Of a stretch of 64,000 nucleotides of DNA, positions 29,501 through 40,300 are shown in pieces. The DNA lies in assembly GCA_025331565.1 (NCBI GenBank), contig JAFREQ010000040.1, forward strand, positions 7,317,001 to 7,381,000. Direction: 5' to 3'. Below the pieces are notes generated by a model that worked only from the letters and a program-made list of their open reading frames with translations, searched no databases and was not told the DNA's origin. Within the stretch, counting starts at the first letter, position 1, and each line of letters begins with the position of its first letter. The position numbers and the translations under genes are program-made. This DNA is from Holacanthus passer. Taxonomy: Eukaryota; Chordata; Actinopteri; Pomacanthidae.

Positions 29501-31721
29501 CAGTTTCATGCCAAGTACAAAATCAAAGCAAAACTTTTTGGATGCAAGCTTTGGAATCAATGCCTAATCATCACCAAACCCCAATAAGGTCATGATTTCT
29601 TCTTTTCCAGTCAAGGTCTTTGCTGACCTGGGTGCCAATGTCACTCTGCCCTGCCAGCTCACGTCCAAGGACACCATGTCCTTTGGTAACATTGGCGTCC
29701 GAGTCAAATGGATGAAGGTGGCAGACGATGAGGCGTTGAACGAAGATGTGCTGCTTTCAATGGGATTCCACAAGAAGACCTACGGAAGCTTCGAGGACCG
29801 CGCCTATCTGCAGGAGCTCGACAACGAAGACGCCTCCCTTGTGATAACTGACATCTCCATGGAGGACACAGGAAGATACCGCTGTGAGATCATCAACGGG
29901 ATGGAAGACACCATCCAAGAGATTTATTTGGAAGTGCAAGGTGGTCTCATTGATGGTAAATACTGTTTTTTATATCTATTTAGAAACTTAGCTTAGGGAT
30001 GGGCCTCAGTTAAAATAACATTAGAAGCACTTTCACCAGTCAGTGTCTTTTCCCTGGTAAAAAGAATATATCAGCATAAATTATCTTCCCCAGCAAAATT
30101 TTGGTTTCTAGTTATTGAAAACATCCACATTTTCTTTTCTTGCAGAAAAAAAAAACAGTAAAACAAGACAGCTTGTGCTGATTTATCCAAACCGCTATAA
30201 TGATTCAGTCGTGATTTCATTTGAATACTTTTCAACACAAGTAAACATAAACACATTTTCCATCTTTTCCGGCCGATGTGCTCATACGTCTGACTCACTC
30301 ATCAGACCAAATCTTTTAAAATGAGCCACTGAGAGAAAAACTGCTTTTGATGCAAGTTCGGGTTATTAACATATTTATGCATAGATTCCTGACATCTTGC
30401 ATGGTACCACACTAAATCATTGCAGTATGTCAGAGCTCTGCTGGACCAAAGGGCAGCTCCCACCCACCTTTTGTTGAAAGCTTTTCACATGTGTGAAGGA
30501 TCAATCTGGGTGGAGGCTGAACACGCACATGTAATTTTACAAAAGTAGTGTGAAGAGAATAATATTAACCATAAGCTATTAGAATTTGCGAAATGTTTTG
30601 GTTATCATGAAACATAGTTGATAATGTCTGCAGATAAAAGGAAACATTTTGGCCATTAAGTCTGCAGCATCATGTGCGTATTTCTCTTGAATTGATTTTT
30701 TTTTTCACTATCAAATCATTATTTGACTTCTTGTTGGATCCATGCAGTTAAAGCAGTTTAGAGTACTTTGCATAAGACGATCTTGTCTTCTGTGCAGAGG
30801 GGCAGACTAGCACTAAATTAATGAAGTAACAAACTGCCAACATTTTGCAAGCTACTAGATCTGAAAGACGAGTAGGCTTACATTCACTAACATAAAGCTA
30901 AACACAGACTGACAGATTGACATATCATCACATTCATTTCATCTCTTCTGCCTCACTCAGGTGTCGTGTTTCCGTACTCCCCTCCTTTGGGCCGCTACAA
31001 CCTGAACTTCCAAGATGCCACGCAGGCCTGCATGGACCAGAACGCCACGGTTGCCACCTTCGACCAGCTGTTCGAGGCCTGGAAGGGCGGCATGGACTGG
31101 TGCAACGCCGGCTGGCTGAAGGACGGCTCAGTGCAGTATCCCATCACCAAACCCAGAGAGCCTTGTGGCGGCTCCAGCAACGGGCCTGGTCTCAGAAGCT
31201 ACGGCAAACGTAACAAACAGAGTCGCTATGATGTGTTTTGCTTTGCTTCTGCACTCCAGGGTGAGTTTGATTTATAAATTTTCTTGTTGTTATTTTCATT
31301 ATACATTATTCTCGTGCACATGAAACACATTACAATTTATTCTTTTGCTGAAAATTAGCTGCTTTAATTCCTCTATCAAGACAATATATTTCTTCTCCTG
31401 ACTGCCTGTTTCACTCTCTCCCTGCTGTCAGGACGTTTCTACTGGCTGGTCCAACCCGACAGGCTGACCTTTGACGAGGCCGTGCAGGCTTGCTTGGACG
31501 ACGGCGCAGAGATCGCCAAAGTGGGCCACATGTACGCCGCCTGGAAGCTGGAGGGCTACGATCGCTGCGACGCCGGTTGGTTGGCCGACAAAAGCGTCCG
31601 CTACCCCATCTCCAGGCCCCGCAAGAACTGCAGCCCCACAGAAGCTGCGGTGCGCTTTATTGGATTCCCAGATGAAAATCAAAAGTCTTACGGCGTCTAC
31701 TGCTTCAAGCCCGACCCCTGA
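24980..31721 (+). CDS. hapln1: hyaluronan and proteoglycan link protein 1 (hapln1), four coding exons
   Basis: Secreted link protein that stabilises the complex of hyaluronan with lectican proteoglycans such as versican and aggrecan. Coding exons are 24980-25070 (signal peptide), 29611-29955 (Ig-V; alternative donor at 29940), 30961-31260 (link module 1) and 31432-31721 (link module 2, stop TGA). Every junction is phase 1 with AG/GT borders. The product is 341 aa, or 336 aa with the alternative donor, against 354 aa in human. Seen in the translation: a hydrophobic leader, Ig cysteines in VTLPC and YRCEI, then link signatures DWCNAGWL and DRCDAGWLAD, and the ending YGVYCFKPDP. Link-module similarity to vertebrate HAPLN1 is strong by eye. 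Vcan lies downstream in convergent orientation, as in mammals. A teleost genome may carry hapln1a and hapln1b; I cannot tell which this is. A non-coding 5' exon probably lies upstream and was not identified. Confidence 0.95.
25071..29610 (+). other. hapln1: hapln1 intron between signal and Ig exons
   Basis: 4.5-kb intron with a GT-rich run (25146-25164) and a CA microsatellite (26556-26587). No other coding sequence recognised. Confidence 0.85.
26556..26587. repeat. CA dinucleotide microsatellite
   Basis: Pure CA run of about 16 units inside the first coding intron of hapln1. Confidence 0.95.
29611..29955 (+). CDS. hapln1: hapln1 coding exon 2: Ig V-type domain
   Basis: Acceptor TCTTTTCCAG|TC. 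It encodes one V-type Ig domain running from VKVFADLGANVTLPC through DASLVITDISMEDTGRYRCE, with the paired Ig cysteines and the D-x-G-x-Y-x-C motif. Two in-frame phase-1 donors compete: GATG|GTAAAT (exon end 29955, better splice match) and CAAG|GTGGTC (exon end 29940, which gives the family-like junction VQG-VVFPY). The choice adds or drops five residues. Confidence 0.9.
29956..30960 (+). other. hapln1: hapln1 intron between Ig and link 1 exons
   Basis: 1.0-kb intron, AT-rich. Nothing recognisable. Confidence 0.85.
30961..31260 (+). CDS. hapln1: hapln1 coding exon 3: link module 1
   Basis: A 300-nt exon after acceptor CACTCAG|GTGTC, with donor CCAGG|GTGAG. It encodes the first hyaluronan-binding link module: GVVFPY..LGRYNLNF, ATQACMDQ, DWCNAGWL, QYPITKPREPCGG and SRYDVFCF. 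The four link cysteines are in place. Confidence 0.95.
31432..31721 (+). CDS. hapln1: hapln1 coding exon 4: link module 2 and stop
   Basis: Acceptor CTGTCAG|GACG after a short 171-nt intron. It encodes the second link module (GRFYWLVQPDRLTFDEAVQA, DRCDAGWLAD, RYPISRPRKNCSP, YGVYCF) and ends at TGA 31719-31721. The C-terminus is KPDP. Confidence 0.95.
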
Positions 31722-32533
31722 GGAGGTAGATAAGAGCAGCCATAACCACCAAAGAGCAGCAACAACCACAATAAAATCAACAATAAAGCATACAAGCTTT
31801 GGATCTTAACTAGCATGAACTCAATACCTTTCTGAAACTGTGATAACCCCTTTTTAATGCCTAAAATCAAATACTGTACATCCATACGCAATGAATGACA
31901 AAATATTTTGTAGCCATTAAGTTTTTCTCTAACTGTGCCTTCATTAATTTTAAAACAGGCTGTTCGGGAAAAGGCAACAGTGTTAACGTGTGAGTGATGT
32001 GACAGAGACAAGAACTTGATGGTTGTGAAACATCATCCAAGTTTGGTTTGTCCTCAGCAGAATGATTAGATGTGTGAAGTTCAAGATTTAGAGCCTCTAT
32101 GCTCATGCGCAGATGATATTTGCTGCTTTAACGTTTGTCTAAAGAATGAAACGATGTGATGTTTTTTGCATTTATCAAATGTTGCATCAATGAAAGGCCT
32201 TAGATTGATTACAGAGTCATGGATATAACTGCTGAGCTATAGATATATACATGTTATACCGCAGTAAGTATTCAGCTGGATCCCTCTTTAATCTCTCTTT
32301 TTTTTCAACCTCTTAAACTGGCGAAAGATTTTTCAACCTGAGGAGATCAAATTTACTGTTTAACAAGAAAATGAATGTAAATGTATTGATAGACTGTGAC
32401 CTATTCTGCATTGATAGCTCCCATTAGATCAACTCCCAATTACAATTTGAAAGACTTTTTTTTTTTAGTATTGTAACCTTATGTTTTGTTTTTTTAACAA
32501 AATGTTTTTTACTTTTTTAATGTTTGTCAATAT

Positions 32534-32535
<2 letters not shown>

Positions 32536-32565
<30 letters not shown>
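32536..32565. repeat. 30-nt T homopolymer
   Basis: Lies in the probable hapln1 3' UTR. Confidence 0.95.
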
Positions 32566-32571
<6 letters not shown>

Positions 32572-33224
32572 ACAGTGTTTTTTGTTTGGTCAGTTGCAGA
32601 TTTTTTTGTGAAGTGTAGTTTTTAGACAACTTACATCTGGCACATAAAAAACTAGAAACATTTTGGCCAGATAGTGAATGCAGAAAAAGTACAGATTTCC
32701 CATTTTACCCTGAACGCAACCTTTAACCCAAACATAACCCGGATTGACAAAGTTAGACATCTAATCTTACTGTAGTATGACTAACAAATGTATGAGCTGA
32801 AATCCACTCTGACTACAGTTTTACGGCTTCACACTGAGGTTATGAGCTGTCCATTCTTTTAAAGACCTGATGATCACTTGTACTCCTAAATGAGGAGGTA
32901 AATGAGGATTTGTAGACTCATGCTGCAGTGGATCTGAAAAAGTCTCAAGACTCAAAATCAACAAAAAAAATCCTAATAGTTGCTGCAATAGCACGTTTTG
33001 GACATGAAGAGCTGCATTTTTTGGACCCTCTTTTTTGTTTTTTCTTTTTGTTACATTACCCCTTTAAACGTTTTCTAACCTTGGGCACTGACATATGATA
33101 CTGACTGCAGGTTACATGTGCTGATGCATTGTTTGTAAAAGCAAAACTTCAAAATGTCTGTTACACACTTGGAGGTATTTTTGTATCTTATCGCCGTGTA
33201 CCTTTTTCAGCGAAGCAGTTTTGA

Positions 33225-33230
33225 AATAAA
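33225..33230 (+). terminator. hapln1: candidate distal poly(A) signal of hapln1
   Basis: AATAAA followed by CTTTGTCCCTTTTTAACAG, a plausible downstream U-rich element. Two earlier AATAAA motifs (31770, 31782) could give a short UTR. Confidence 0.45.
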
Positions 33231-33250
33231 GAATACAACCTTTAAATCAC

Positions 33251-35284
33251 CTTTGTCCCTTTTTAACAGTGAACATTTTCATTTCCACTGGAACCAAATC
33301 AGCATGCATTATGTGGAGATATAGAGGTTTTAAGCAGAGATTTAACCAGCATTGTTTAAGCTGCCGTGGCCTGGGGCCATGGCTCTGGCATGAGCCCATG
33401 TCGCTGAGAGGACTTAAGATTAGACTCTCCTCACATTTATTTATTCTTTGGCATTTTTTTTATTCAGTGCCAGGCTGCTAGCCCACCACTACGTTAGACA
33501 AAGGGAACAGTACCACAGTCTTTAGGAGTGCTTGTGGGAATGCATGGGAATGGGGTCAGATTTAGGTTGATACAGCAGTGAAATGCCAGACAAATGTAAA
33601 TGTGTGTGATGGTGAAAAGTCCATTGATGAAAGCTTTTTGTTCTGTGGACACTGGGGCTGACAGCAACAGAAGAATGAGAGAGACTGTGCACAACTTTTC
33701 AAACTTTTTCAGTATAGAAAATATAATGATGAGCTAATAATGATGTTGAATTCTTAAATAAAAAATTATTCAAGGCATAAAGTGAATTTTTTTTTCTCAA
33801 GTTTATGGAAGCACACAGTAACACTGATGAGTAATTGTGGGATAACCATTGTCTCACTGTTGACTGATTTTGCAGGAGTAATGCTGAACACTGTGGTTTC
33901 AACCAATCAAATGCTGTGCTGACTTTCAGGAAGTCTGATGATGTTACATGCCAAATGCTTGTCACTCAAACGTATCCAGATTAAGTCATGTGACAGGAAA
34001 ACTGCAGGGTAATGAGTGACTGATAGACATTGTGCATTGGACTAGACCTGAGTCTGAGGCGCCTGTCAGGCCCAAGCAGCTATCAGGAAGAGCCAGGGTG
34101 CATTTCCTTTCCAAAACAAACCTAGAAAGCTTGTTAAATCCCAGAGAGACTTGGGCTGAGAGGTCTACGTTTTTCTGCTGATCACCCATGAGACATCTGC
34201 ATTTCATGAGGCAAGAATGTAGGTTTTACTCTCGCTGGGGCATCTAGGAGCAGCCTTTAATCACAAGCCAAGTCTACTCTAATGACAGAGCGGGCAGTCA
34301 CAGTGAAAACCACAGCAACCCCGACTGACACAAAGATTACATCGACCAACTTGATGTTATTACCCTGGTAATGGGGCTTTGTGCTATTAGACAGCGTCAA
34401 TGTAAACTTCAAGTCGCTGCTGTATAAGGAGGTGTTGTGGGAATAATGGTGACTTGTAATGTACTCAAAAAGCTTCTGTTTTTACACCGAGGGAATTAAT
34501 CTGCTTCCTTCATGCACCACCATGTCGGCATAAGACGTATTTGACATTCAAGAGGAGCCACCTACAGCCATGAATAGCATGGTTGGAAGGATAGCATGGA
34601 CTGAATAAACTGTAGTGTGGTATGCAGGTCCACAATCCTGCAGCATCAGCCCTTTCAGCACTTTTCCCTAATCTAGTTCTCACTCCATATGTTTGCTATA
34701 ATTCACATTGCCACTTCCTATTTGCTCCCTCTGATTGTAAAGCTTGTAGAGTATGTCTGATAGGTTTTTCACAAGTGTCTAATGTATGTGAAAGACACTG
34801 CAATACTTTGAAAATAGGACATTGGTATGATACTATACAGAGAGTGACTGTGATCCACAGACTTTAGTGTAAATCCTTTGCATTATGTTTCCAGTTTTCA
34901 TGAGTTGTGAGTGAGAAGGAAATGAAAGATCTGCCTTTTGTCACGGTGTTGAGCAGACACTTAGTGTGATAGCACAACCTGCTGGTGAAACCACTGCATT
35001 GCTTATTCCATTCAAAATTCTGTTTTGTGTAAGAGGACCCAACAACAGGGACATTTTCCAAGCATGCAATAAAAAATACTCCTAAAAGTTGCTACTCCAT
35101 CAAAGCACTGCAAAACCCCAAAATCCTACTAAACCTGCATGTGTATGAAAACTAAGGGGAAACCACAACATCTGGAAAAAACCTACATGAACACATGGAG
35201 AACACGCACATCATTCAAACACCACACAGTGTTCCCAAAGCATGTCCCGACATTTCTGTAAAAAGTCCAAATTAAATGTTATTA
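33251..35284. other. intergenic space between convergent hapln1 and vcan
   Basis: About 2 kb between the inferred 3' ends. Only short, unconvincing open frames; no recognisable gene, RNA or repeat seen. Confidence 0.5.
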
Positions 35285-37229
35285 GTATATAATATCCATA
35301 TATTTTATTTCTTTGGTGATTTAAAGCAGGAAAAAAAAACAGTTTGACCTCATTAAAAAAAAATTCACAAACATTCCAGACATTCACATTGTAAAAAAAA
35401 AAAAAAAAACAACAAAAAAATCAGACTGTTATAAATATAAAATTATGATGTTATATGCACATTAAGGCTGAAACACACACAGACATTCACAGGCAGACAA
35501 AACACATTTTTCCATTTAAAAAAAAAATGATGGAGACGGGTGTTACCATCCACGTCTACGAATGTTAAAAATAAAAAAACATTATTGCAGCCGATGGGGC
35601 CCTCCATATTCTTTGGTCCACTGCTGGCATTAAAGATGTAAAAAGACGTATAAATCCATTGTATTGTTAAGTAAGTTTTCATCTTCATTGCCTCCCATTT
35701 AGACAGTCTGTGATTGTGGCTGGTCTCCTGTTGTACATACGATAAAAACATATGAAGAGCACTGCTGGGCCAGGTGACAGCATCATATTTTACCTGTGAG
35801 TGTAAAACAAGTAAGGAGATCAAGAGCAGCTTGAAAATAAATTATATGCGTCTCTGCCTAAAAAGCCGTTACGTTCAAGTCTTTCATGAGTGTTTCACAA
35901 AATACATTCTCTCAATGGCTGATTCCAATTGACCACAATAACAGAAAAGTTAGGTGTGCAGAAGAAAAGCGTTACCTAGAAAATCATCACGAGCTACGAG
36001 ACAACAGCAAGAGGTGAGAGCAAGATTTTTCGGTGTGTGATTATGAACAGCATTAGTTATTGTAAACACGCTGTAAGTTATGCACTGAAGACACATGAGC
36101 AGAAAATACAGGCTACTCGAGCCACACTTCCCTTCTTCCTTTTTAAAATATTTGATGGACATCGATTTCCATCAGTGGATAAAGGCTTTGTCGGTAAGTA
36201 CTTAGAGAGCACTCTCTCATATTTAATTGCAAAATATCGCACAAAAGAAAAATCAGTAAGTTTTAAAAAAGTCTCTCTATAGAAATCTATCGATAAACAT
36301 TTATCTTGACATCGATGATATCCAGTGAAGGCCGGAGCGAATGAAAGGTGGAAATTTGCTACTTTGAAAGCTGCCACAACAAAAAAGTTCTCCAACAGTT
36401 AACTTGGTGAATTGTACCCAGATATGGGTGTATTATTGATCTGGAATCTGAATAACTGCTATGAGTAAAGCTATGAAACCATGCTTCAGAATAGGATTTG
36501 TGCCTCTGCTGATTAGGTTTGAAGATTGGAGAAAGAGTCTTTATAAAGGTTGACAGTTTTAGAAGTATGTGATATATTCTGCTGATGTAAACTATGAGTC
36601 CTTTGCATGATCGGTCATCGCCAATGATGCCTCCATTGTGTTCTGAGAAACTCTTGACATAGTTAAACATAGTTAAACATCTGAGGACTTCAGTATATAT
36701 GCATATGCATGCATGCTCATAAAATGAAGTCCAGCTTTAAACAGCACGACAACATAATGGATTCCTTTACATAACATAAGCGCTATAATTTCACAACAGC
36801 TTTTTTCTATGGATAAGGAACACTTATGGTGATTTTAAATAGCACAGTCGGTGTACAAAGGTATCACACAACAATCATGAGTGTATTATTTGATAAGCTA
36901 AGGACAAAGAAAAATCTTCCGCAGTTTGAAAAAGAATGATGAGTGTACTTTTTGTTTTTTTCCAGTAGCCAGCTGAAAGTATTTTATCCACATTGGCATT
37001 GTTATAAAACAGTGCCCCTGATAAGAAAAGTCACGTATCAACATCTCTTTAAAAGGCACTTCATAAGATTCCATCGTCATCCAAAATGCAAGAAAACTGC
37101 AGGTTATCCTCTTGGTTTCTTTGATGAGTTTTCTCTTGTGCTTTTCCTTTGAGAATCCATTTCCTCTTTCCACATGAGCATCAGCCATGTGTTCTTGTCT
37201 CGGGGAAGCTGTGCCACCTCACATGGCAA
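35285..37229 (-). other. vcan: probable vcan 3' UTR
   Basis: Downstream of the vcan stop on the - strand and AT-rich. The first clear AATAAA on that strand is at 35309-35304 (TTTATT on +), after U-rich runs (A-runs on + at 35330-35420). GU-rich sequence follows near 35196-35235. The resulting UTR of about 1.9 kb is an inference. Confidence 0.45.
35304..35309 (-). terminator. vcan: candidate poly(A) signal of vcan
   Basis: AATAAA on the - strand, the first I find below the stop codon at 37230, followed by GU-rich sequence further downstream. Confidence 0.45.
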
Positions 37230-37387
37230 TCACTGTCTCTTCCTCTTATGTTCAGTCCTGTCTCTCCTTCCCCGGTAGCGCTGGTGGTGATAGCGGAGGG
37301 CTTCATCTGGCCATCTCTGGAAGTTGTTGATGCTGTAGAGACTATTGTGTTGATGTCTCCTGATAAAGGTCCTCTGATAGCTCGATG
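37230..37387 (-). CDS. vcan: vcan last coding exon: basic C-terminal tail
   Basis: Acceptor TCTGACAG|CATCGAGC. With the last base of the sushi exon it reads CMN-PSSYQRTF, matching the mammalian CMNPSAYQRT. The tail is Arg/Lys/His-rich and ends RTEHKRKRQ with TGA at 37232-37230. Confidence 0.9.
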
Positions 37388-40300
37388 CTGTCAGAGACAA
37401 AGCATATATTAGCTCTACAACCATAAAAGTGTTTGTTAAAGTTATTTAAAGTGAACAATCTATAGAGAGAAATACTTGCTGTACTTACGATTCATGCAGG
37501 AGATTTTAGGGCTATCCCATCGTCCATCCCCACGACAGCGGATAGTTGGGACGTGCCTCTGGATAAAGCCTGTCCGGCACTGGTACCTCACCAGAGAGTT
37601 GATCTCATATCTCTCACGCTTCTTGCCAAAGGTGCGTGCGTTCTCCACCAGAGGGGGCTGGCTGCAGGCCACTGAGAGACAGAGGTGACAATAATGTTAA
37701 AGTGAGGACGTTTACAGTAGCAGAAGACTCCATCAGATTTGTATTTTTTCTCTTAACTCAGGCATTCAGTTAAGGAAGAAATGCTTTGAGCTAACTGAGC
37801 AGTATTTTTACCTGTGCCCTTCTTGCAGGTGAAGGTGAGGTGGTAGTTGCAGGGAACATCATTCCACTGACCGTCCTCATGCCATATCATCACAACACAG
37901 TCCTCGCCAGAAGTGAAGAAGCTGTCGGGCTGGTTGGGCCTCCAGTTCTCATATTGCTGAAATAAGAGTAAGGCATCACGATGCGTTTTATCTTTCTTCG
38001 AGTGTAAATGTGTCTTAGAAACTTGTCAAAAACACATGCATTCTAAGATAGATACATTTAGATATTTTATTATTATAACCTATTTTAGGAGCAGTAGTAA
38101 TCTGATATGTGTATTTAGCCTCCCTGATAAAGTGCATGACATCACACTGGAGACACCCGTGAGATAACGGTTAACAAGTCAGCACATGTATTGTTACAAC
38201 CACCTATCTCCACAGAAGGATCCTAAAAATAGAGATGCCGTGTTGTTTTGGCAGCAGTTTCCCATCAGTAGGATTGTGATTAATGGCCACAAGAGGGAGC
38301 AACTGTATCTTTCTAGCAGCCAACTTAATCTCAATAACTGCGTGACCTCATCATAGTTCAGCTCTGAGGGACCCTCACAGGCTCCATATGTAACACAAGG
38401 CACAGGAATCATCCCATTTATAAACTATATGCAGGTAACAGCCAGCTACGTTACCATGAGCAGCTATAATAGTGTGTAGGGTTTTTTAACAAGCACAAAA
38501 AAGACAGTGCTGACCAGTGCATGTCTATTAAGTTTCTTCATGAGCAACAATAATCATACTTCATACTAGATATGATCAGCATCCAGTAAATACTGTAAGT
38601 ACTGGACTATAGGACTTTGTGATAATGGAAAACTATGTTACGTCATCACATCACATAGTCAGCATGCCTGGCATTATATGTGTAATTCTGCAGGCAAATC
38701 CGCACACACACACACACACACACACACAGATGTACATTAACACATTAATACAGTATAAACACAGCTGTAGTGCTGTGGGGCATTCAACCAGGAATTGATG
38801 CTACCTGCAGTCTTTCAGCGCACTGTAGGTTCAAACAGTGTCTTCAAAGCCGTGACACCCCCCGACTCCTCCAATCATACCCTGAGGCTGTGCTACTCTG
38901 TCATTATGGTTAGCAAACACACACTGACTTCCTGCTCAGCTCACTTCAAGTTAACAAATGGGGGACCCATCGACTGCACGGCAGGCCTGCATCCTACTCA
39001 AAATAATCAAACAGGCTTTGATCACCCACACACACACATACACACACAAATACACATCAACTTGGGTGTTTCAGTGCCCTACTCTTAATATTAATCAATT
39101 GTCTTTTAATTTTTCCAAAATGTAAATATTTCACAGTTGTTTAAAAGCAGTATTATTTATTATATTTAAATACACTGGAGGTGACCACCCACCCAGACCC
39201 CCTGGGCTGCGTCAATCCAGTTTTCTCTCCAAGCACAGGTGCTGTCCATCTGTGTGTCTGCCTGCCTGGTGGCCCTTCCCCTGGGTGGCTGCCTGCTGGC
39301 CGGGCCTCGTGATGCATGCGGGGGTTGTGGGGGGCATACCTGTCTACGCCTGCCAAACTGCCCTCCACACAGCGTCATTCACACCCCCATCACCCCTCAA
39401 TCTTTCAGCTGAGCCAGGGTCTCCATAGGCAGCATGTGCTTATCTTTTAACCCCCAGGCTGTCTCTACACTTCCCCTATCTCTGGTCCTGGAGGATTATC
39501 TTTGAAGTGAGGACATCAATCTGTACAACACGGATGCACATAGTAATTAGCCACTTTCCTGTCCAGTGAGGGGGATCCTCAGCAGCTACGACCACTACAG
39601 CAAACACGCTCCCACTTATGTGCTGTTTTATAAACACTGCCTTTATGAACATGTGCATTTCTCTCCCTTGTCCACTCTTTTACAGTAGGTTGTAATCTTC
39701 TTGCATTGTTGCAGCTATTGGTTTTCTTGTGCCGGGCTCACATTGATTAAAAGAATTAAGTGGTGCCTTACAGCATGTTCTACATCAGATTTATTACCAG
39801 AGCAGTCACCCACCAGGGTGTAGCAATCTGAGGCAGAGGACAGTACGTCATGAGAAAGTCACCACAGCCCCTGAAAAGAACGACTCTCCCTACATGACTC
39901 TATCTGCCATCGGCATTTTTTCCAAATATTTACACTGTCTCTGTGCCATATTTGTTGAGACAAAAATATGTGAGAAAGCAACTTATCTTACCATGGGGCT
40001 GCCGTCAGTCCAGCGGAAGTCACTGTCAAACATCTTATCATTTAGGCCGATCCACTGGTAGTCCTGTCCAAGACCTGCCAAACAGAGTGAAACACAGCAG
40101 ATTACTTTTCTCTGTTGCTATATGTCCTTTTTAGGACTGTTCAGTTTCAGAAAGTGCAAAAGAAAGAGAGATAGCAATGCCTGAATCTTTTCAATGCATT
40201 TACTGTACAGCTACATTTGTGTGTTTGATGTGGCTTTAAAGGAAAACCTGTTCTGTTTCAATCATGTAGGTTTCATAAAATATTATTTGAGCACGCTCCT

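Larger units (their letters stand above)
31722..33250 (+). other. hapln1: probable hapln1 3' UTR
   Basis: AT-rich, no open frame of note. AATAAA occurs at 31770 and 31782 (proximal) and at 33225-33230 (distal), the last followed by a T-rich stretch. A 30-T run lies at 32536-32565. The distal signal would give a UTR of about 1.5 kb; usage is inferred, not shown. Confidence 0.5.
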
